Shown: positions 8,603-17,199, numbered from the stretch's first letter. The stretch: DNA of 64,000 bases from Demequina phytophila (GCF_000971135.1 NZ_BBLW01000006.1:124001-188000); one strand, 5' to 3'. The notes: generated from the sequence alone by a model not told the origin. Translations and numbers: made by a program.

Positions 8603-9301
8603 CTACTCCACGGACCGCAGGTAGTCGGCGAGGTCGGGCCACTCCCACTCCTCCGCCACCGCGGACCGTGGCGTGCCGTCGTCATCGATCGACCGGACGT
8701 CCGCTCCGTGCGCGAGCGCCCACCTCACCGCGTCCTCCTCGCCGAAGAACACGGCCCACTGGAGCGCGTCCACGCCCCACTGGTGGGTGGTGGTCCAGGA
8801 GGCGCCGGCGTCGAGGAGCGCGCCCGCCGCGTCGGTTGAGCCCGAGGCCATCGCGATCATGAGCGGGGTCAGGTCGGAGTCCTGGCCGCCGGCGACCTCC
8901 GGATCCGCGCCCGCGCTCACCAGCGCCGCGACGGTCTCCGCGTCGTCCGCGAGCGCGGCCAGGTGGAGCGGGGTGTCGCCGGCGACCGTCTGGTCGACCC
9001 GCGCACCCGCGTCGATGAGCGCCCGGACCACGTCGGCATGGCCGTGATGCGCGGCGGCGTGGAGCGGCGTGCTCCAGCCCATCATCGCGCCGACCTCGGC
9101 GCCCGCGGCGATCGCCTCCCGTGCCGATGCGGCGTCACCCGTCACCGCGGCTGCCATCAGCTGCTGGTCCGCGGTCAGGGTCACCGCGTCGACGGCCGCG
9201 ATCGACGAAGCGGCACTCGCGCCCTCGCTCGCGTCGGAACCCCCGGTGCAGGCCGCTACCAGCAGCGATGCGAGCGCCACCACCACCATCCTGAGCCTCA
9301 T
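8603..9301 (-). CDS. ankyrin-repeat lipoprotein
   Basis: 232-residue exported protein: signal peptide with lipobox LLVAAC (Cys18), a Ser/Ala-rich linker, then about five ankyrin repeats filling residues 50-230. Consensus turns such as STPLHAAAHHGHADVVRALI, DTPLHLAALADDAETV and LTPLMIAMASGSTDA are clear. Ankyrin repeats bind proteins, so this is probably an extracytoplasmic adaptor. Its ATG overlaps the stop of the upstream membrane ankyrin gene, placing it third in an operon behind an ECF sigma factor. It could act in the same signalling path as that sigma factor, or be its output; sequence cannot decide. Confidence 0.85.
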   Translation of the reverse strand: MRLRMVVVALASLLVAACTGGSDASEGASAASSIAAVDAVTLTADQQLMAAAVTGDAASAREAIAAGAEVGAMMGWSTPLHAAAHHGHADVVRALIDAGARVDQTVAGDTPLHLAALADDAETVAALVSAGADPEVAGGQDSDLTPLMIAMASGSTDAAGALLDAGASWTTTHQWGVDALQWAVFFGEEDAVRWALAHGADVRSIDDDGTPRSAVAEEWEWPDLADYLRSVE

Positions 9302-10101
9302 GACGCCTCCCGCGCGGCCTCGACGGCCGCGATCGCGCGCGCGCTGCCATGCTCGCGCACATAGTCGATGAGCGGCCCCTCGTCGATCGTGACGTCGGGA
9401 TCGGCGCCCAGATCGAGCAGCAGGTCGACCCGGTCGTCGAGGCCGTGGAGCGCCGCGTACGCGACCGTGCTCCAGTCCCCGGCCCCCTCGAGCGGTGCCC
9501 CCGCCGAGACGAGCACGGTGAGCGCCGCATCGTCCGCCTTGTCGACCGCCTGCAGCATCGTCGTGTCGCTCAGACGCGGCGCCGTGACCGGGTCGACGAT
9601 CCGTGCGATCACGTCGGAGTCGCATCGGCCGATCGCCACGCGCAGCGCCTCGTCGTCGTAGCGCCACACCTCGCGCACGGTGCGCGGAGCCCCGGCCTCC
9701 TCGAGGATCTGGAACGCGGTGACGTCGCAGTTCTCCATGGCGGTCGCGGTGAAGGGACGGTTGCCCTGGTGGTCGAGGTACACGCCGAGATCGATGAGCG
9801 CCTGCATGGTCGGGTAGTCGCCGCGGCCGATCGCGCCGCTCAGCTGGATGTCGAGCGGATCCTCGGTGATCTCCACCGGGGTGTCGGTGGTGGCGGGCTC
9901 GACCGGGTCGGCACCCACGACCGTGGTCACGGCCCAGGCGCCGAGCGCGAGGGCGGGGATCAGGATCGCCGCGCCCCCCGCGACGCGGCGACGACGCGCC
10001 CGGGTGATGCCCGCGAGCGCCGGCGCGGTCCCGGCGGCCTCGAGCCGGGCGGCCATGCGGGCGCCGTGCTCGGCGGCGGCGGCGGTGAGCTGATCCATCA
10101 T
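9298..10101 (-). CDS. membrane-anchored ankyrin protein, putative sigma-factor partner
   Basis: 267 residues. A 40-residue cytoplasmic arm ending in RARRRR precedes one transmembrane helix (about 41-62); the remaining 200 residues are divergent ankyrin-like helix pairs (GRGDYPTMQALIDLGV, GLDDRVDLLLDLGADPDV) outside the cell. The ATG overlaps the sigma-factor stop codon in an ATGA junction, the arrangement normal for sigma/anti-sigma pairs. No zinc-binding anti-sigma domain (HxxxCxxC) is present, so if the arm holds the sigma factor it does so by an unrecognised motif. The same layout recurs in the protein at 10729-11577. Confidence 0.8.
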   Translation of the reverse strand: MMDQLTAAAAEHGARMAARLEAAGTAPALAGITRARRRRVAGGAAILIPALALGAWAVTTVVGADPVEPATTDTPVEITEDPLDIQLSGAIGRGDYPTMQALIDLGVYLDHQGNRPFTATAMENCDVTAFQILEEAGAPRTVREVWRYDDEALRVAIGRCDSDVIARIVDPVTAPRLSDTTMLQAVDKADDAALTVLVSAGAPLEGAGDWSTVAYAALHGLDDRVDLLLDLGADPDVTIDEGPLIDYVREHGSARAIAAVEAAREAS

Positions 10102-10634
10102 CGCGCCCGTCCCTTCGCGACGCGGACGGCGACGCCCGCAGAATCGGTCTCGGTGGCCTGCAGCCACGCACCCAGCCGCTCCCGGGCGGTGAAGAGGTAC
10201 TTCTTGACGGCGCCCTCGGTGACCCCCATGCGGATAGCCACCTCCGCGGTGGTGAGGTCGTCGGAGTAGCGCAGCGCGACCGCGACCCTCACGCGTGGCA
10301 GCAGCTCGCGCAGGGCGCGGGCGACCTCGTCCTCGCCTGCGACCTGGTCCTCGAGGCGTCCGTCGCCGAGCGTGACCTGCGAGGACATCACGCGGCGCCA
10401 CCGCGTGGTGCGACGGCCGGCGTCGATGACGAGCGTGCGCATCGCCGCCCGCACGTACGCCTCCGCGGAGGCCGCGTCCTCGAGGCGACGGTGCCGGCTG
10501 AACGTCTTCACGATCGCCGCCTGCACCACCTCCTCCCCCTCCGACTCGGAGCCGGTGAGCAGGAACCCGTAGGCGCAGAGGCGAGGGATCGCGGTGCGGT
10601 AGAGCTCCTCGACCACGCTGGTGCTGTCGCCCAT
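10098..10634 (-). CDS. ECF-type RNA polymerase sigma factor
   Basis: 178-residue sigma-70 family protein with region 2 (YGFLLTGSESEGEEVVQAA, then FSRHRRLE and the RRTTRWRR segment) and region 4 helix-turn-helix (LRYSDDLTTAEVAIRMGVTE, GAVKKYLFTARERLGAW). Region 3 and 1 are absent, as in ECF factors; it most resembles the SigE-like actinobacterial group. The ATG at 10634 follows AAGGGGGCGAGG; a GTG 18 bases upstream is an alternative start. It heads a three-gene unit with two ankyrin proteins. Confidence 0.88.
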   Translation of the reverse strand: MGDSTSVVEELYRTAIPRLCAYGFLLTGSESEGEEVVQAAIVKTFSRHRRLEDAASAEAYVRAAMRTLVIDAGRRTTRWRRVMSSQVTLGDGRLEDQVAGEDEVARALRELLPRVRVAVALRYSDDLTTAEVAIRMGVTEGAVKKYLFTARERLGAWLQATETDSAGVAVRVAKGRAR

Positions 10635-10658
10635 GTCCTCGCCCCCTTCCACCCCTAG

Positions 10659-10684
10659 AACGCCGACCCCTGCCCCCAGGGTTG
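10659..10684 (-). promoter_or_regulatory. candidate ECF-type promoter of the sigma/ankyrin operon
   Basis: On the minus strand CAACC (10684-10680) is followed 21 bases after its AAC by CGTT (10662-10659), about 25 bases upstream of the sigma-factor ATG. AAC and CGT are the usual -35 and -10 cores of ECF promoters. A similar AAC/CGT pair with 20-base spacing precedes the sigma gene at 24731. Autoregulation is inferred. Confidence 0.4.
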
Positions 10685-10728
10685 CGTCTCACCTCACCGA
10701 CCGCCAGAGCGTGCGCGTCAGGGTCCCG

Positions 10729-11577
10729 TCACGGCCGGCCGCCGTGGACCAGCGCGGCGCATGCCACGCGCCACACCGCACGCTCACCCGGGCTCATGGT
10801 GGTGCACTCGAACTCGTTCGGGATCATGTCGAGGAGCCGCGCGAGGGGGATGCCGTCCACGGTCCGGCGCCTGGTGTCCGCGCCGAGGTCGATGAGGGCC
10901 CGGGCGACGTCCGCCCGACCGGCGTGGATCGCTGCCTCGAGCGGGCTGGGGCCGCCCGGCACGTCGACCGGGAGGCCCAGCTCCGCGAGGGTGCGCACCG
11001 CCGCGGCGCTGCCCTCGAGCGCGGCGAACACCATGAGGTGGATCGGGGGTGTTCGCACGACCGCCCCCTGCCAGACCTCGCGGATCACCGCCGGTCCGCA
11101 GAACCGGATCACCGTCACCAGGGCCACGTCCTGCCCGGCAGCACCCGCGTCCGCGGCGCGTCGCGCGCCTCCGTCACGCAGAAGCCGGAACATCGGCTGA
11201 TCGCACCGTGTGAGCGCGAGCCTCACCGCCTCGGTGGGACGCCGGGCGTCGAGCTCGTCGAGCGCGCCGTCGCCGATCAGCGCCGCAGTCGCCACGCGAT
11301 CGCCCGCGGTGATCGACGCGACCAGGCGGTCGGGCAACGGCAGCTCGGGGTCCGCCAGCCGCAGCACCCCCGACGTGAGCGCCAGCGCGATCGCCGCGGC
11401 CGCGGCGGTCGCCACCGCGACACGCACCCGGCGCCGCCGGCGTGCCCGGCCGTCCGCTCCGGCGAGGGCACGGGAGGCCCGCCCGCGCATCGTCCTCCCG
11501 GCCGCGTCCCCCGCGAGGACGAGCCTGTCCTCCACGCTGGCCGGCGTGCTCTGGAGCTCCGGGGGACCGAGGGCCAT
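10729..11577 (-). CDS. membrane-anchored ankyrin protein, second putative sigma-factor partner
   Basis: 282 residues. A cytoplasmic arm of about 50 residues ending in ARRRRR precedes a single helix (about 52-73), then an extracytoplasmic region with degenerate and a few good ankyrin repeats (SPLEAAIHAGRADVARALID near 216-236). The layout copies that of the 9298-10101 protein, including a run of arginines at the membrane face and a conserved pair of features (LALTRCDQPMFRLLRDGG and IREVW) that matches RVAIGRCDSDVI and VREVW in the other, so the two are paralogues. It starts 11 bases after the sigma gene at 11589-12125. Confidence 0.8.
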   Translation of the reverse strand: MALGPPELQSTPASVEDRLVLAGDAAGRTMRGRASRALAGADGRARRRRRVRVAVATAAAAAIALALTSGVLRLADPELPLPDRLVASITAGDRVATAALIGDGALDELDARRPTEAVRLALTRCDQPMFRLLRDGGARRAADAGAAGQDVALVTVIRFCGPAVIREVWQGAVVRTPPIHLMVFAALEGSAAAVRTLAELGLPVDVPGGPSPLEAAIHAGRADVARALIDLGADTRRRTVDGIPLARLLDMIPNEFECTTMSPGERAVWRVACAALVHGGRP

Positions 11578-11588
11578 CGCGCGCCTGG

Positions 11589-12125
11589 CTAGGGGGTTCC
11601 CCTCCGACGCCGGACGGCCACGTCGACGTACTCGAACGCGTCGGTGGGCGCGGCCTCGACCGCGCGGGCGACCCCCGGGAAGTCCGCCCGAGACGCCGCG
11701 CGCGGCGTCGCCGTCGCGCGGAGGTCGTAGAGCGTGGCGGCGACCTCGCGCTCGGGTTCGCCGATCGCGCGTGCGACCTCCGCGACCGTCAGGCGGTCGA
11801 CGACGGAGAGCACGAGCACCGCGCGCTGGCGGGGGCTGAGCGAGTCGAGCAGCTGGAAGACGCCCGGTCGCGGCGCCCGCGGACGGCGACGGTCCCGCCG
11901 GTGGAGCGACCGGTGAGGGAGGTGGCGGTGGTGGAGGTGCCGGGTCGCGAGCGACGCGCGCATGCGCGCCTCGAGGGTGCCATCCGGGTGCCGCTCGGCT
12001 GCGACGTGGACGGCGGCGTCGCGAAGGAGGCGTTCGGCGACCTCCCGGGATCCCGTGAGGAGGTACGCGTCCGCCCCGAGGCGCGCGATCGCCTCCTCAG
12101 AGAGCTGTGCGACGGTGCCGCCCAT
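11589..12125 (-). CDS. divergent ECF-type sigma factor
   Basis: 178-residue sigma-like protein. Region 4 is recognisable (FQLLDSLSPRQRAVLVLSVV, DRLTVAEVARAIGEPEREV), and region 2 (ADAYLLTGSREVAERLLRDA) is weaker; between them is an arginine/histidine-rich stretch (RHLHHRHLPHRSLHRRDRRR) where the region 2.4 promoter-recognition helix should be. The ATG at 12125 follows GGAGGGGGT. It is probably a paralogue of the sigma factor at 10098 that has diverged; whether it still binds core polymerase is open. It precedes its own ankyrin partner and sits just downstream of topA. Confidence 0.72.
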   Translation of the reverse strand: MGGTVAQLSEEAIARLGADAYLLTGSREVAERLLRDAAVHVAAERHPDGTLEARMRASLATRHLHHRHLPHRSLHRRDRRRPRAPRPGVFQLLDSLSPRQRAVLVLSVVDRLTVAEVARAIGEPEREVAATLYDLRATATPRAASRADFPGVARAVEAAPTDAFEYVDVAVRRRRGTP

Positions 12126-12248
12126 GGGGACCCCCTCCGAGAATCAAGAGTCTCGCTCTCGAGGGGCGGGCGCAAGGGGAACCGCGAACGGCGAGAGATC
12201 CCCCTGGTGGGGGCCGTCGCGCTCGGGCTCCACAGGCTGCGGCGTGCG

Positions 12249-14897
12249 CTACTTCTTCCGGGTGGTGGGCTTCTTGGCGGCGGTGCGACGGGCCGGCTTC
12301 TTGGCCGGACCCTTGGCGCGCTTCTCCGCGAGCAGCTCGATCGCACGCTCGGGGGTCACGGACTCCACGGTCTCCGTCTTGGGGATGGTGACGTTGGTGA
12401 CGCCGTCGGTGATGTAGTCGCCGAACCGGCCCGACTTCGCGACGATCGGCTTGCCCGAGGTGGGGTCCTCTCCGAACTCCTTGAGCGGCGGCGTGGCCGC
12501 GCGGCCGCGGCCCCGCTTGGGCTGCGCGTAGATCGCGAGCGCCTCCTCGAGCGTGATGTCGAGCAGCTGCTGCTCCGACTCGATGGTGCGCGAGTCGGTG
12601 CCCTTCTTGAGGTAGGGACCGAAGCGGCCGTTCTGCGCGGTGATCTCCTCGTTGGTGGCGGGATCCACGCCGACGACGCGCGGCAGGCTCATGAGGCGCA
12701 GCGCCTGTTCGAGCGTGACCGTCTCGAGGTCCATCGACTTGAACAGGCTCGCCGTCTTGGGGCGGCCCTTCGCGTCCTCGGGCAGCACCTCGGTGACGTA
12801 GGGGCCGAACCGCCCGGCCTTCGCCACGATCTCGAGGCCGGACTCGGGGTGCGTGCCGAGCACGCGCTCGTCGCCGCCCTGGTTCTGCAGCAGCTCCTCG
12901 GCCTTGGCGACCGTGAGCTCGTCGGGGGCGAGCTCGTCGGGCACGGAGGCGGTCTGCTTCTCGCCCTCGACCTCGCGCTCGAGGTACGGACCGTACTTGC
13001 CCACCCGCAGCGCGATGCCGTCGCCGATCTCGAACGTCGAGTTCGCGCGGGCGTCGATGTCGCCCAGGTCCTCGACCAGGCGCTTGAGGCCCTGGCCGCG
13101 GCCGTCCTCGTCCTCGCCCGACCCGAAGTAGAACTCGCTCAGCCAGTCGATCCGCGAGAGGTGGCCGCCGGCGATCTTGTCGAGGTCCTCCTCCATGTCC
13201 GCGGTGAAGTCGTAGTCGATGAGCCACGCGAAGTGCTCCTCGAGCAGGCGGATCATCGCGAACGCGAGCCACGTGGGCACCAGCGCCTGCTTCTCGACGC
13301 GCACGTAGCCCTTGTCGATGATGACGTCCACCATCGCGGCGTACGTGGACGGGCGGCCCAGCTTGCGGTCCTCGAGCTCCTTGATCATGGAGCCCTGCGT
13401 GAACCGCGGCGGCGGGGTGGTGGCGTGGGTCAGCGGCTCGATGCCCTCGGCCCCCACCTTCTGGCCCTGCTCGAGGACGGGGAGGCGCGACTCCTTCTCG
13501 ACCTTGGTCTCGTCCTCCTCGTAGCGCGCCTTGTCGCGGGACTCCTCATAGAGCGCCATGAAGCCGGGCGCGGTGAGGATGGTGCCGGAGGCGGAGAACT
13601 CGACCGCGTGGTGCGCGGCCGTGGTCGCGCCGATGCGCACCGTCGACGTGGTGCCCACGGCATCGGCCATCTGCGACGCGAGCGTGCGCTTCCAGATCAT
13701 CTCGTACATGCGGAACTCGTCGCCCGTGAGCTCGGCGCGCAGCGAGTCGGGCGTGCGGAAGCTGTCGCCTGCCGGGCGGATCGCCTCGTGCGCCTCCTGG
13801 GCGTTCGAGTCGGCGGACGCGTACACGCGGGGGCTGGCCGCGACGGCGTCCGCGCCGTACAGCGCGGTCGCCTGCTTGCGCGCCGCACGGATCGCCTCGC
13901 CGGACAGGCCCGGCGAGTCGGAGCGCATGTAGGTGATGTAACCCTTCTGGTACAGCGCCTGCGCCACGCCCATCGCCTGCCGCGCGCCCAGGCGGAGCTT
14001 GCGGCTCGACTCCTGGATCAGGGTCGAGGTGATGAAGGGCGCCGCGGGGCGGCGCTTGTACGGACGGGAGTCCACGCCGACCACGGAGAACGATGCGTCG
14101 GCCAGGCCCGCGGCGAGCGCGCCGGCGAGCGCGGCGTGGACGTGCACGGCCTTGCTGTTGGTGAGGTGGCCGCGGTCGTCGAAGTCCTTGCCGGTCGCGA
14201 CGCGCTTGCCGTCGACCGTGGTGAGGCGCGCGTCGAAGCTGCGGCCCGCGTCCGTGCCCTCGGTCGCGGTGAACGTGCCCTTGAGGTCCCAGTACTCGGC
14301 GGACTGGAACGCCATGCGCTCCCGCTCGCGGTCCACCACGAGGCGCAGCGTCACGGACTGGACGCGGCCGGCGGACAGGCCCGACTGGATCTTGCGCCAC
14401 AGCACCGGCGAGACCTCGTAGCCGTACAGGCGGTCGAGCAGGCGGCGCGCCTCCTGGGCCTCGACCAGCTCCATGTCGACCTCGCGCGGGTTCTCGAGCG
14501 CCCTCGAGATGCCCTCGCGGGTGATCTCGTGGAACGCGAGCCGCTTGACGGGCACCTTGGGCTTGAGGACGTCGAGCAGGTGCCAGGCGATGGCCTCCCC
14601 CTCGCGGTCCTCATCAGTGGCGAGGTAGAGCTCGTCGGCCTCCTTGAGGCGCTTCTTGATGTCCGCGACGATCTTCTTCTTGTCGGCGTTCACCACGTAG
14701 TACGGCTGGAAGCCGCCGTCGATGTCGATCGCGAACTTGCCGATGTCCGACTTCTTGAGCTCCGCCGGCAGGTCCGACCGCTCGGCGAGGTCCCTGATGT
14801 GACCCACCGACGACACCACGTCATAGTCGGCACCCAGGTAGCCGCCGATGGTGCGCGACTTGGTGGGCGACTCGACGATCACGAGCTTGCGGGCCAT
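12249..14897 (-). CDS. topA: DNA topoisomerase I
   Basis: 882-residue type IA topoisomerase that relaxes negative supercoils. The Toprim domain has VIVESPTKS with Glu9 and DEDREGE (95-101); the catalytic Tyr is Y323 in ITYMRSDS. As in other actinobacteria the zinc fingers are replaced by repeated C-terminal DNA-binding units, each with a GRFGPY/GRFGDY core (three or four copies between about 600 and 850), and a lysine-rich tail (KRAKGPAKKPARRTAAKK) that promotes processivity. The ATG at 14897 follows AGAAGG. The gene is single and essential. Confidence 0.97.
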   Translation of the reverse strand: MARKLVIVESPTKSRTIGGYLGADYDVVSSVGHIRDLAERSDLPAELKKSDIGKFAIDIDGGFQPYYVVNADKKKIVADIKKRLKEADELYLATDEDREGEAIAWHLLDVLKPKVPVKRLAFHEITREGISRALENPREVDMELVEAQEARRLLDRLYGYEVSPVLWRKIQSGLSAGRVQSVTLRLVVDRERERMAFQSAEYWDLKGTFTATEGTDAGRSFDARLTTVDGKRVATGKDFDDRGHLTNSKAVHVHAALAGALAAGLADASFSVVGVDSRPYKRRPAAPFITSTLIQESSRKLRLGARQAMGVAQALYQKGYITYMRSDSPGLSGEAIRAARKQATALYGADAVAASPRVYASADSNAQEAHEAIRPAGDSFRTPDSLRAELTGDEFRMYEMIWKRTLASQMADAVGTTSTVRIGATTAAHHAVEFSASGTILTAPGFMALYEESRDKARYEEDETKVEKESRLPVLEQGQKVGAEGIEPLTHATTPPPRFTQGSMIKELEDRKLGRPSTYAAMVDVIIDKGYVRVEKQALVPTWLAFAMIRLLEEHFAWLIDYDFTADMEEDLDKIAGGHLSRIDWLSEFYFGSGEDEDGRGQGLKRLVEDLGDIDARANSTFEIGDGIALRVGKYGPYLEREVEGEKQTASVPDELAPDELTVAKAEELLQNQGGDERVLGTHPESGLEIVAKAGRFGPYVTEVLPEDAKGRPKTASLFKSMDLETVTLEQALRLMSLPRVVGVDPATNEEITAQNGRFGPYLKKGTDSRTIESEQQLLDITLEEALAIYAQPKRGRGRAATPPLKEFGEDPTSGKPIVAKSGRFGDYITDGVTNVTIPKTETVESVTPERAIELLAEKRAKGPAKKPARRTAAKKPTTRKK

Positions 14898-15075
14898 GGA
14901 ACCTTCTCTCTGGGATTCGCGTCCCGGCGGCTTCCGCCTGCCTGAGACGCACTCAATATACATATGGGGTCGGACGCGCCCACCGGGACCTGGGGACAAG
15001 GCGACGGGGTGAACGTCGGGTAGCCGAGCATCGTCCCTGCGCAATGGCGTCGGACCGCCGTGGTTCGATGGACGC

Positions 15076-15930
15076 ATGGAGCCCATCCTCGATGCCGCCG
15101 CTCGCGCGGCCGTCGGCGAGGCCATGCGCCGCGTCGCGGACGCCGAGATCCGCCCGCGCTTCCGCGCGCTCGCCGACCACCACGTCCACCTCAAGGGCCC
15201 CGGCGACTACGTCACCGAGGCGGACCTCGAGGCCGAGCGCGCGCTCACGCCGCTGCTGCGCGAGATCCTCGACGTGCCCGTGGTGGGCGAGGAGGCGACC
15301 GCGGCGGACCCATCCGTGGTGGAGGTGCTCGCGACCGAGGGCACTGCGTGGACCGTGGACCCGGTGGACGGCACCGCGAACTTCGTCGAGGGCTCGGACA
15401 CCTACGCCGTCATGGTGGGCCTGGTGGAGGACGGCCTGCCGGTGGGCGGGTGGATCCTCCAGCCCGAGTTCGGGCGCATGTTCGAGGCGCTGCAGGGCGT
15501 GGGCGCGTTCCTGGACGGGCGCTCGCTCGCCGCGGGTGTCGAACGCTCGCGGGGGGACGATGCCCGGGCCGCCTGGGCGGGCGAGGAGCCCCGAGGCGCG
15601 GTGTCGGTGAGGTACGCGGTGGACGGCGTGCGCGAGGGGCTGCTCGCCGCGGAGCCCGAGCTGGGCGGCTACGAGGACCTGCGCATGTGCGCGGGCTTCG
15701 ACTACGCCGACCTGGTCACGCAGCAGGTGGGCTTCCTGGTCTACACGCGCGCCAAGCCGTGGGACCACGTGCCCGGCGCCGCGATCGCCGCGGAGGCGGG
15801 GTTCACGGTCGGGCGCGTGGACGGGTCGGGCTACCGGCCCGCCGTCGAGGTGGGCGCGCCGCTGCTGGCCGCGCGCACGGACCGCTGGGAGTCGATCCGC
15901 GAGGTGCTCGCGAGGAACCTGGGGTTGTAG
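15076..15930 (+). CDS. inositol monophosphatase family protein
   Basis: 284-residue metal-dependent phosphatase. Motifs are present in order: VGEEAT (first metal ligands), WTVDPVDGTANFVEG (about 95-109, the signature loop) and KPWDHVPGAAIAAEAG (about 230-245). Substrates in the family include inositol-1-phosphate, histidinol phosphate, fructose-1,6-bisphosphate and PAP; nothing here decides among them. An acidic/arginine insert (VERSRGDDARAAWAGEEP) is unusual and contains one GGGACGATGC repeat in frame. The gene is monocistronic, with a GC-rich palindromic block downstream. Confidence 0.9.
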   Translation: MEPILDAAARAAVGEAMRRVADAEIRPRFRALADHHVHLKGPGDYVTEADLEAERALTPLLREILDVPVVGEEATAADPSVVEVLATEGTAWTVDPVDGTANFVEGSDTYAVMVGLVEDGLPVGGWILQPEFGRMFEALQGVGAFLDGRSLAAGVERSRGDDARAAWAGEEPRGAVSVRYAVDGVREGLLAAEPELGGYEDLRMCAGFDYADLVTQQVGFLVYTRAKPWDHVPGAAIAAEAGFTVGRVDGSGYRPAVEVGAPLLAARTDRWESIREVLARNLGL

Positions 15931-15995
15931 GGGCTGCTGCGGCGCCCCGCGCTCCGCGCCCGCCCGCTGCGCGCCCGCCACCGGACGCGCGCTAT

Positions 15996-16132
15996 GGGGT
16001 GCTGAGTGACGGTTTCGCGGGATTCCGGCGCGCTGCGGGGAGCTGAGCGACGGCCGTCGGGAGTTCTGCCGCGACCGTCGCCGAGTTCCCCATGGCAGCA
16101 CGGGATCGTCGGAAACCGTCAGCGGGTTCCCC
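15996..16132. repeat. nested inverted-repeat block between convergent genes
   Basis: Four related arms: GGGGTGCTGAGTGACGGTTTC (starting 15996) and GGGGAGCTGAGCGACGG (16037-16053) in one direction, then CCGTCGCCGAGTTCCCC (16075-16091) and GAAACCGTCAGCGGGTTCCCC (ending 16132) in reverse. The outer pair and the inner pair can each form a stem, giving one nested cruciform/hairpin. It lies between the convergent phosphatase and radical SAM genes and could act as a two-way terminator. Confidence 0.55.
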
Positions 16133-16193
16133 CCAGCGCGCGGCGGTGGTGGGAGCCGCGCGGGGGTGGAGCCGCGGGGTGGAGCCGCGAGCG

Positions 16194-16919
16194 TCAGCGG
16201 CGGGCGAGGTCCGGGAGGTCCTCGTGGGTGATGACGTCGTACAGGCCGCGGCCGCGGAGCGCGCGACGGTAGCCGGCCGAGGCGGTCATGCGGCGGGGCT
16301 GCTGCAGCACGGGGGCGTGGAAGCCGCGGTGGATGATCGCGCGCACGGTCGCGAGGATGTCCTCGCGGGTGTGGACGGTCGGGTCGACGGTGAACTGCAC
16401 CTCGTAGTCGACACCGGACTCGTGGATGGCCTCGAGGGAGGCCCACGCCTGGGTGCCGGCGGTGTCGGAACCGGTGATGTGCTCGTACATGGCCGGGGTG
16501 CCCTTGAGGTCGAAGCGGACCCAGTCCACCTCGGGCAGCACGGACGCGAGGCGGCCCGGGTGGGCGCCCATGGTGTGAAGGCCCACCGAGTAGCCCATCG
16601 CGCGCACCTCACGGATCGCGGAGAGGAGGCCGTCCTGAGCGGTCGGCTCGCCGCCGCCGAACACCACGGAGTCGACCATGCCGCGGTGCGACTCGAGCTG
16701 CTCGAGGACACGGCTCCAGGAGACGCGTCCCTCACCCTTCGGGTCGTGGCTCTCGGGGGTGCCGCAATAGGCGCACAGCCACGGGCAGCCCTGCAGCGTC
16801 AGGGTGGCGGCGATGCGGCCGGGCCACGCGTGCGTGCACGAGGAGAGGAAGTCCGCGATGACCAGCCCGTGAGCGGTCGGGATCGCGATGGCGGAGGTGT
16901 CGAGCTCGGTGGTGGACAT
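16194..16919 (-). CDS. NrdG-like radical SAM activating enzyme (orphan)
   Basis: 241-residue radical SAM protein annotated by similarity to anaerobic ribonucleotide reductase activating enzymes. The [4Fe-4S] motif is CPWLCAYC (C-x3-C-x2-C), followed by the SAM-binding FGGGEPTAQ and FDLKGTPAMYEHITG. The start at 16919 is firm: AGGAGG lies eight bases upstream. NrdG normally sits beside nrdD, but no glycyl-radical reductase is found here; instead a 31-codon ORF and a structured leader lie upstream. It could still activate an NrdD encoded elsewhere, or act on another protein or peptide. Confidence 0.85.
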   Translation of the reverse strand: MSTTELDTSAIAIPTAHGLVIADFLSSCTHAWPGRIAATLTLQGCPWLCAYCGTPESHDPKGEGRVSWSRVLEQLESHRGMVDSVVFGGGEPTAQDGLLSAIREVRAMGYSVGLHTMGAHPGRLASVLPEVDWVRFDLKGTPAMYEHITGSDTAGTQAWASLEAIHESGVDYEVQFTVDPTVHTREDILATVRAIIHRGFHAPVLQQPRRMTASAGYRRALRGRGLYDVITHEDLPDLARR

Positions 16920-17103
16920 GGGGCGTGCCTCCTGGGCTGGCAGTCCCGCGGGATCTCCGCGGAGCAACTCTCCGACGTCCGGCGTGGACGTCTTCAGGGT
17001 GCGCCGACGAGACGCGGTTCGACGCGCCGACACACCGTTGTCTTGGGATTCGGTGACGAGGGGGCGATGGGGTTCCATCTGCGCCGCCTCGGCATCTCCA
17101 TTC

Positions 17104-17199
17104 TTACCCGTCTCCGGGTCCGACGAGACCGTGCGAGGCGCCTGAGCCTCCGGTCCCGCCGCGAACGTCGATGTCACCCTTCAAGGGTAGTTTTGCCAT
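17104..17199 (-). CDS. possible 31-residue glycine-rich peptide upstream of the radical SAM gene
   Basis: A short ORF beginning MAKLPLKGDIDV and continuing with the Gly-rich GGTGGSGASHG, with an ATG at 17199 and a weak GAGG upstream. Its stop is 185 bases before the radical SAM start, on the same strand, and it directly follows the structured leader element. It could be a leader peptide, a RiPP-type substrate of the radical SAM enzyme, a small glycyl-radical protein, or chance. No family is recognised. Confidence 0.35.
   Translation of the reverse strand: MAKLPLKGDIDVRGGTGGSGASHGLVGPGDG

Noticed and set aside
11442-14945. Plus-strand reading frame of over 1100 codons opposite topA
   Set aside because: Shadow of topA and the sigma gene; leucine/valine/arginine-rich with no recognisable domain.
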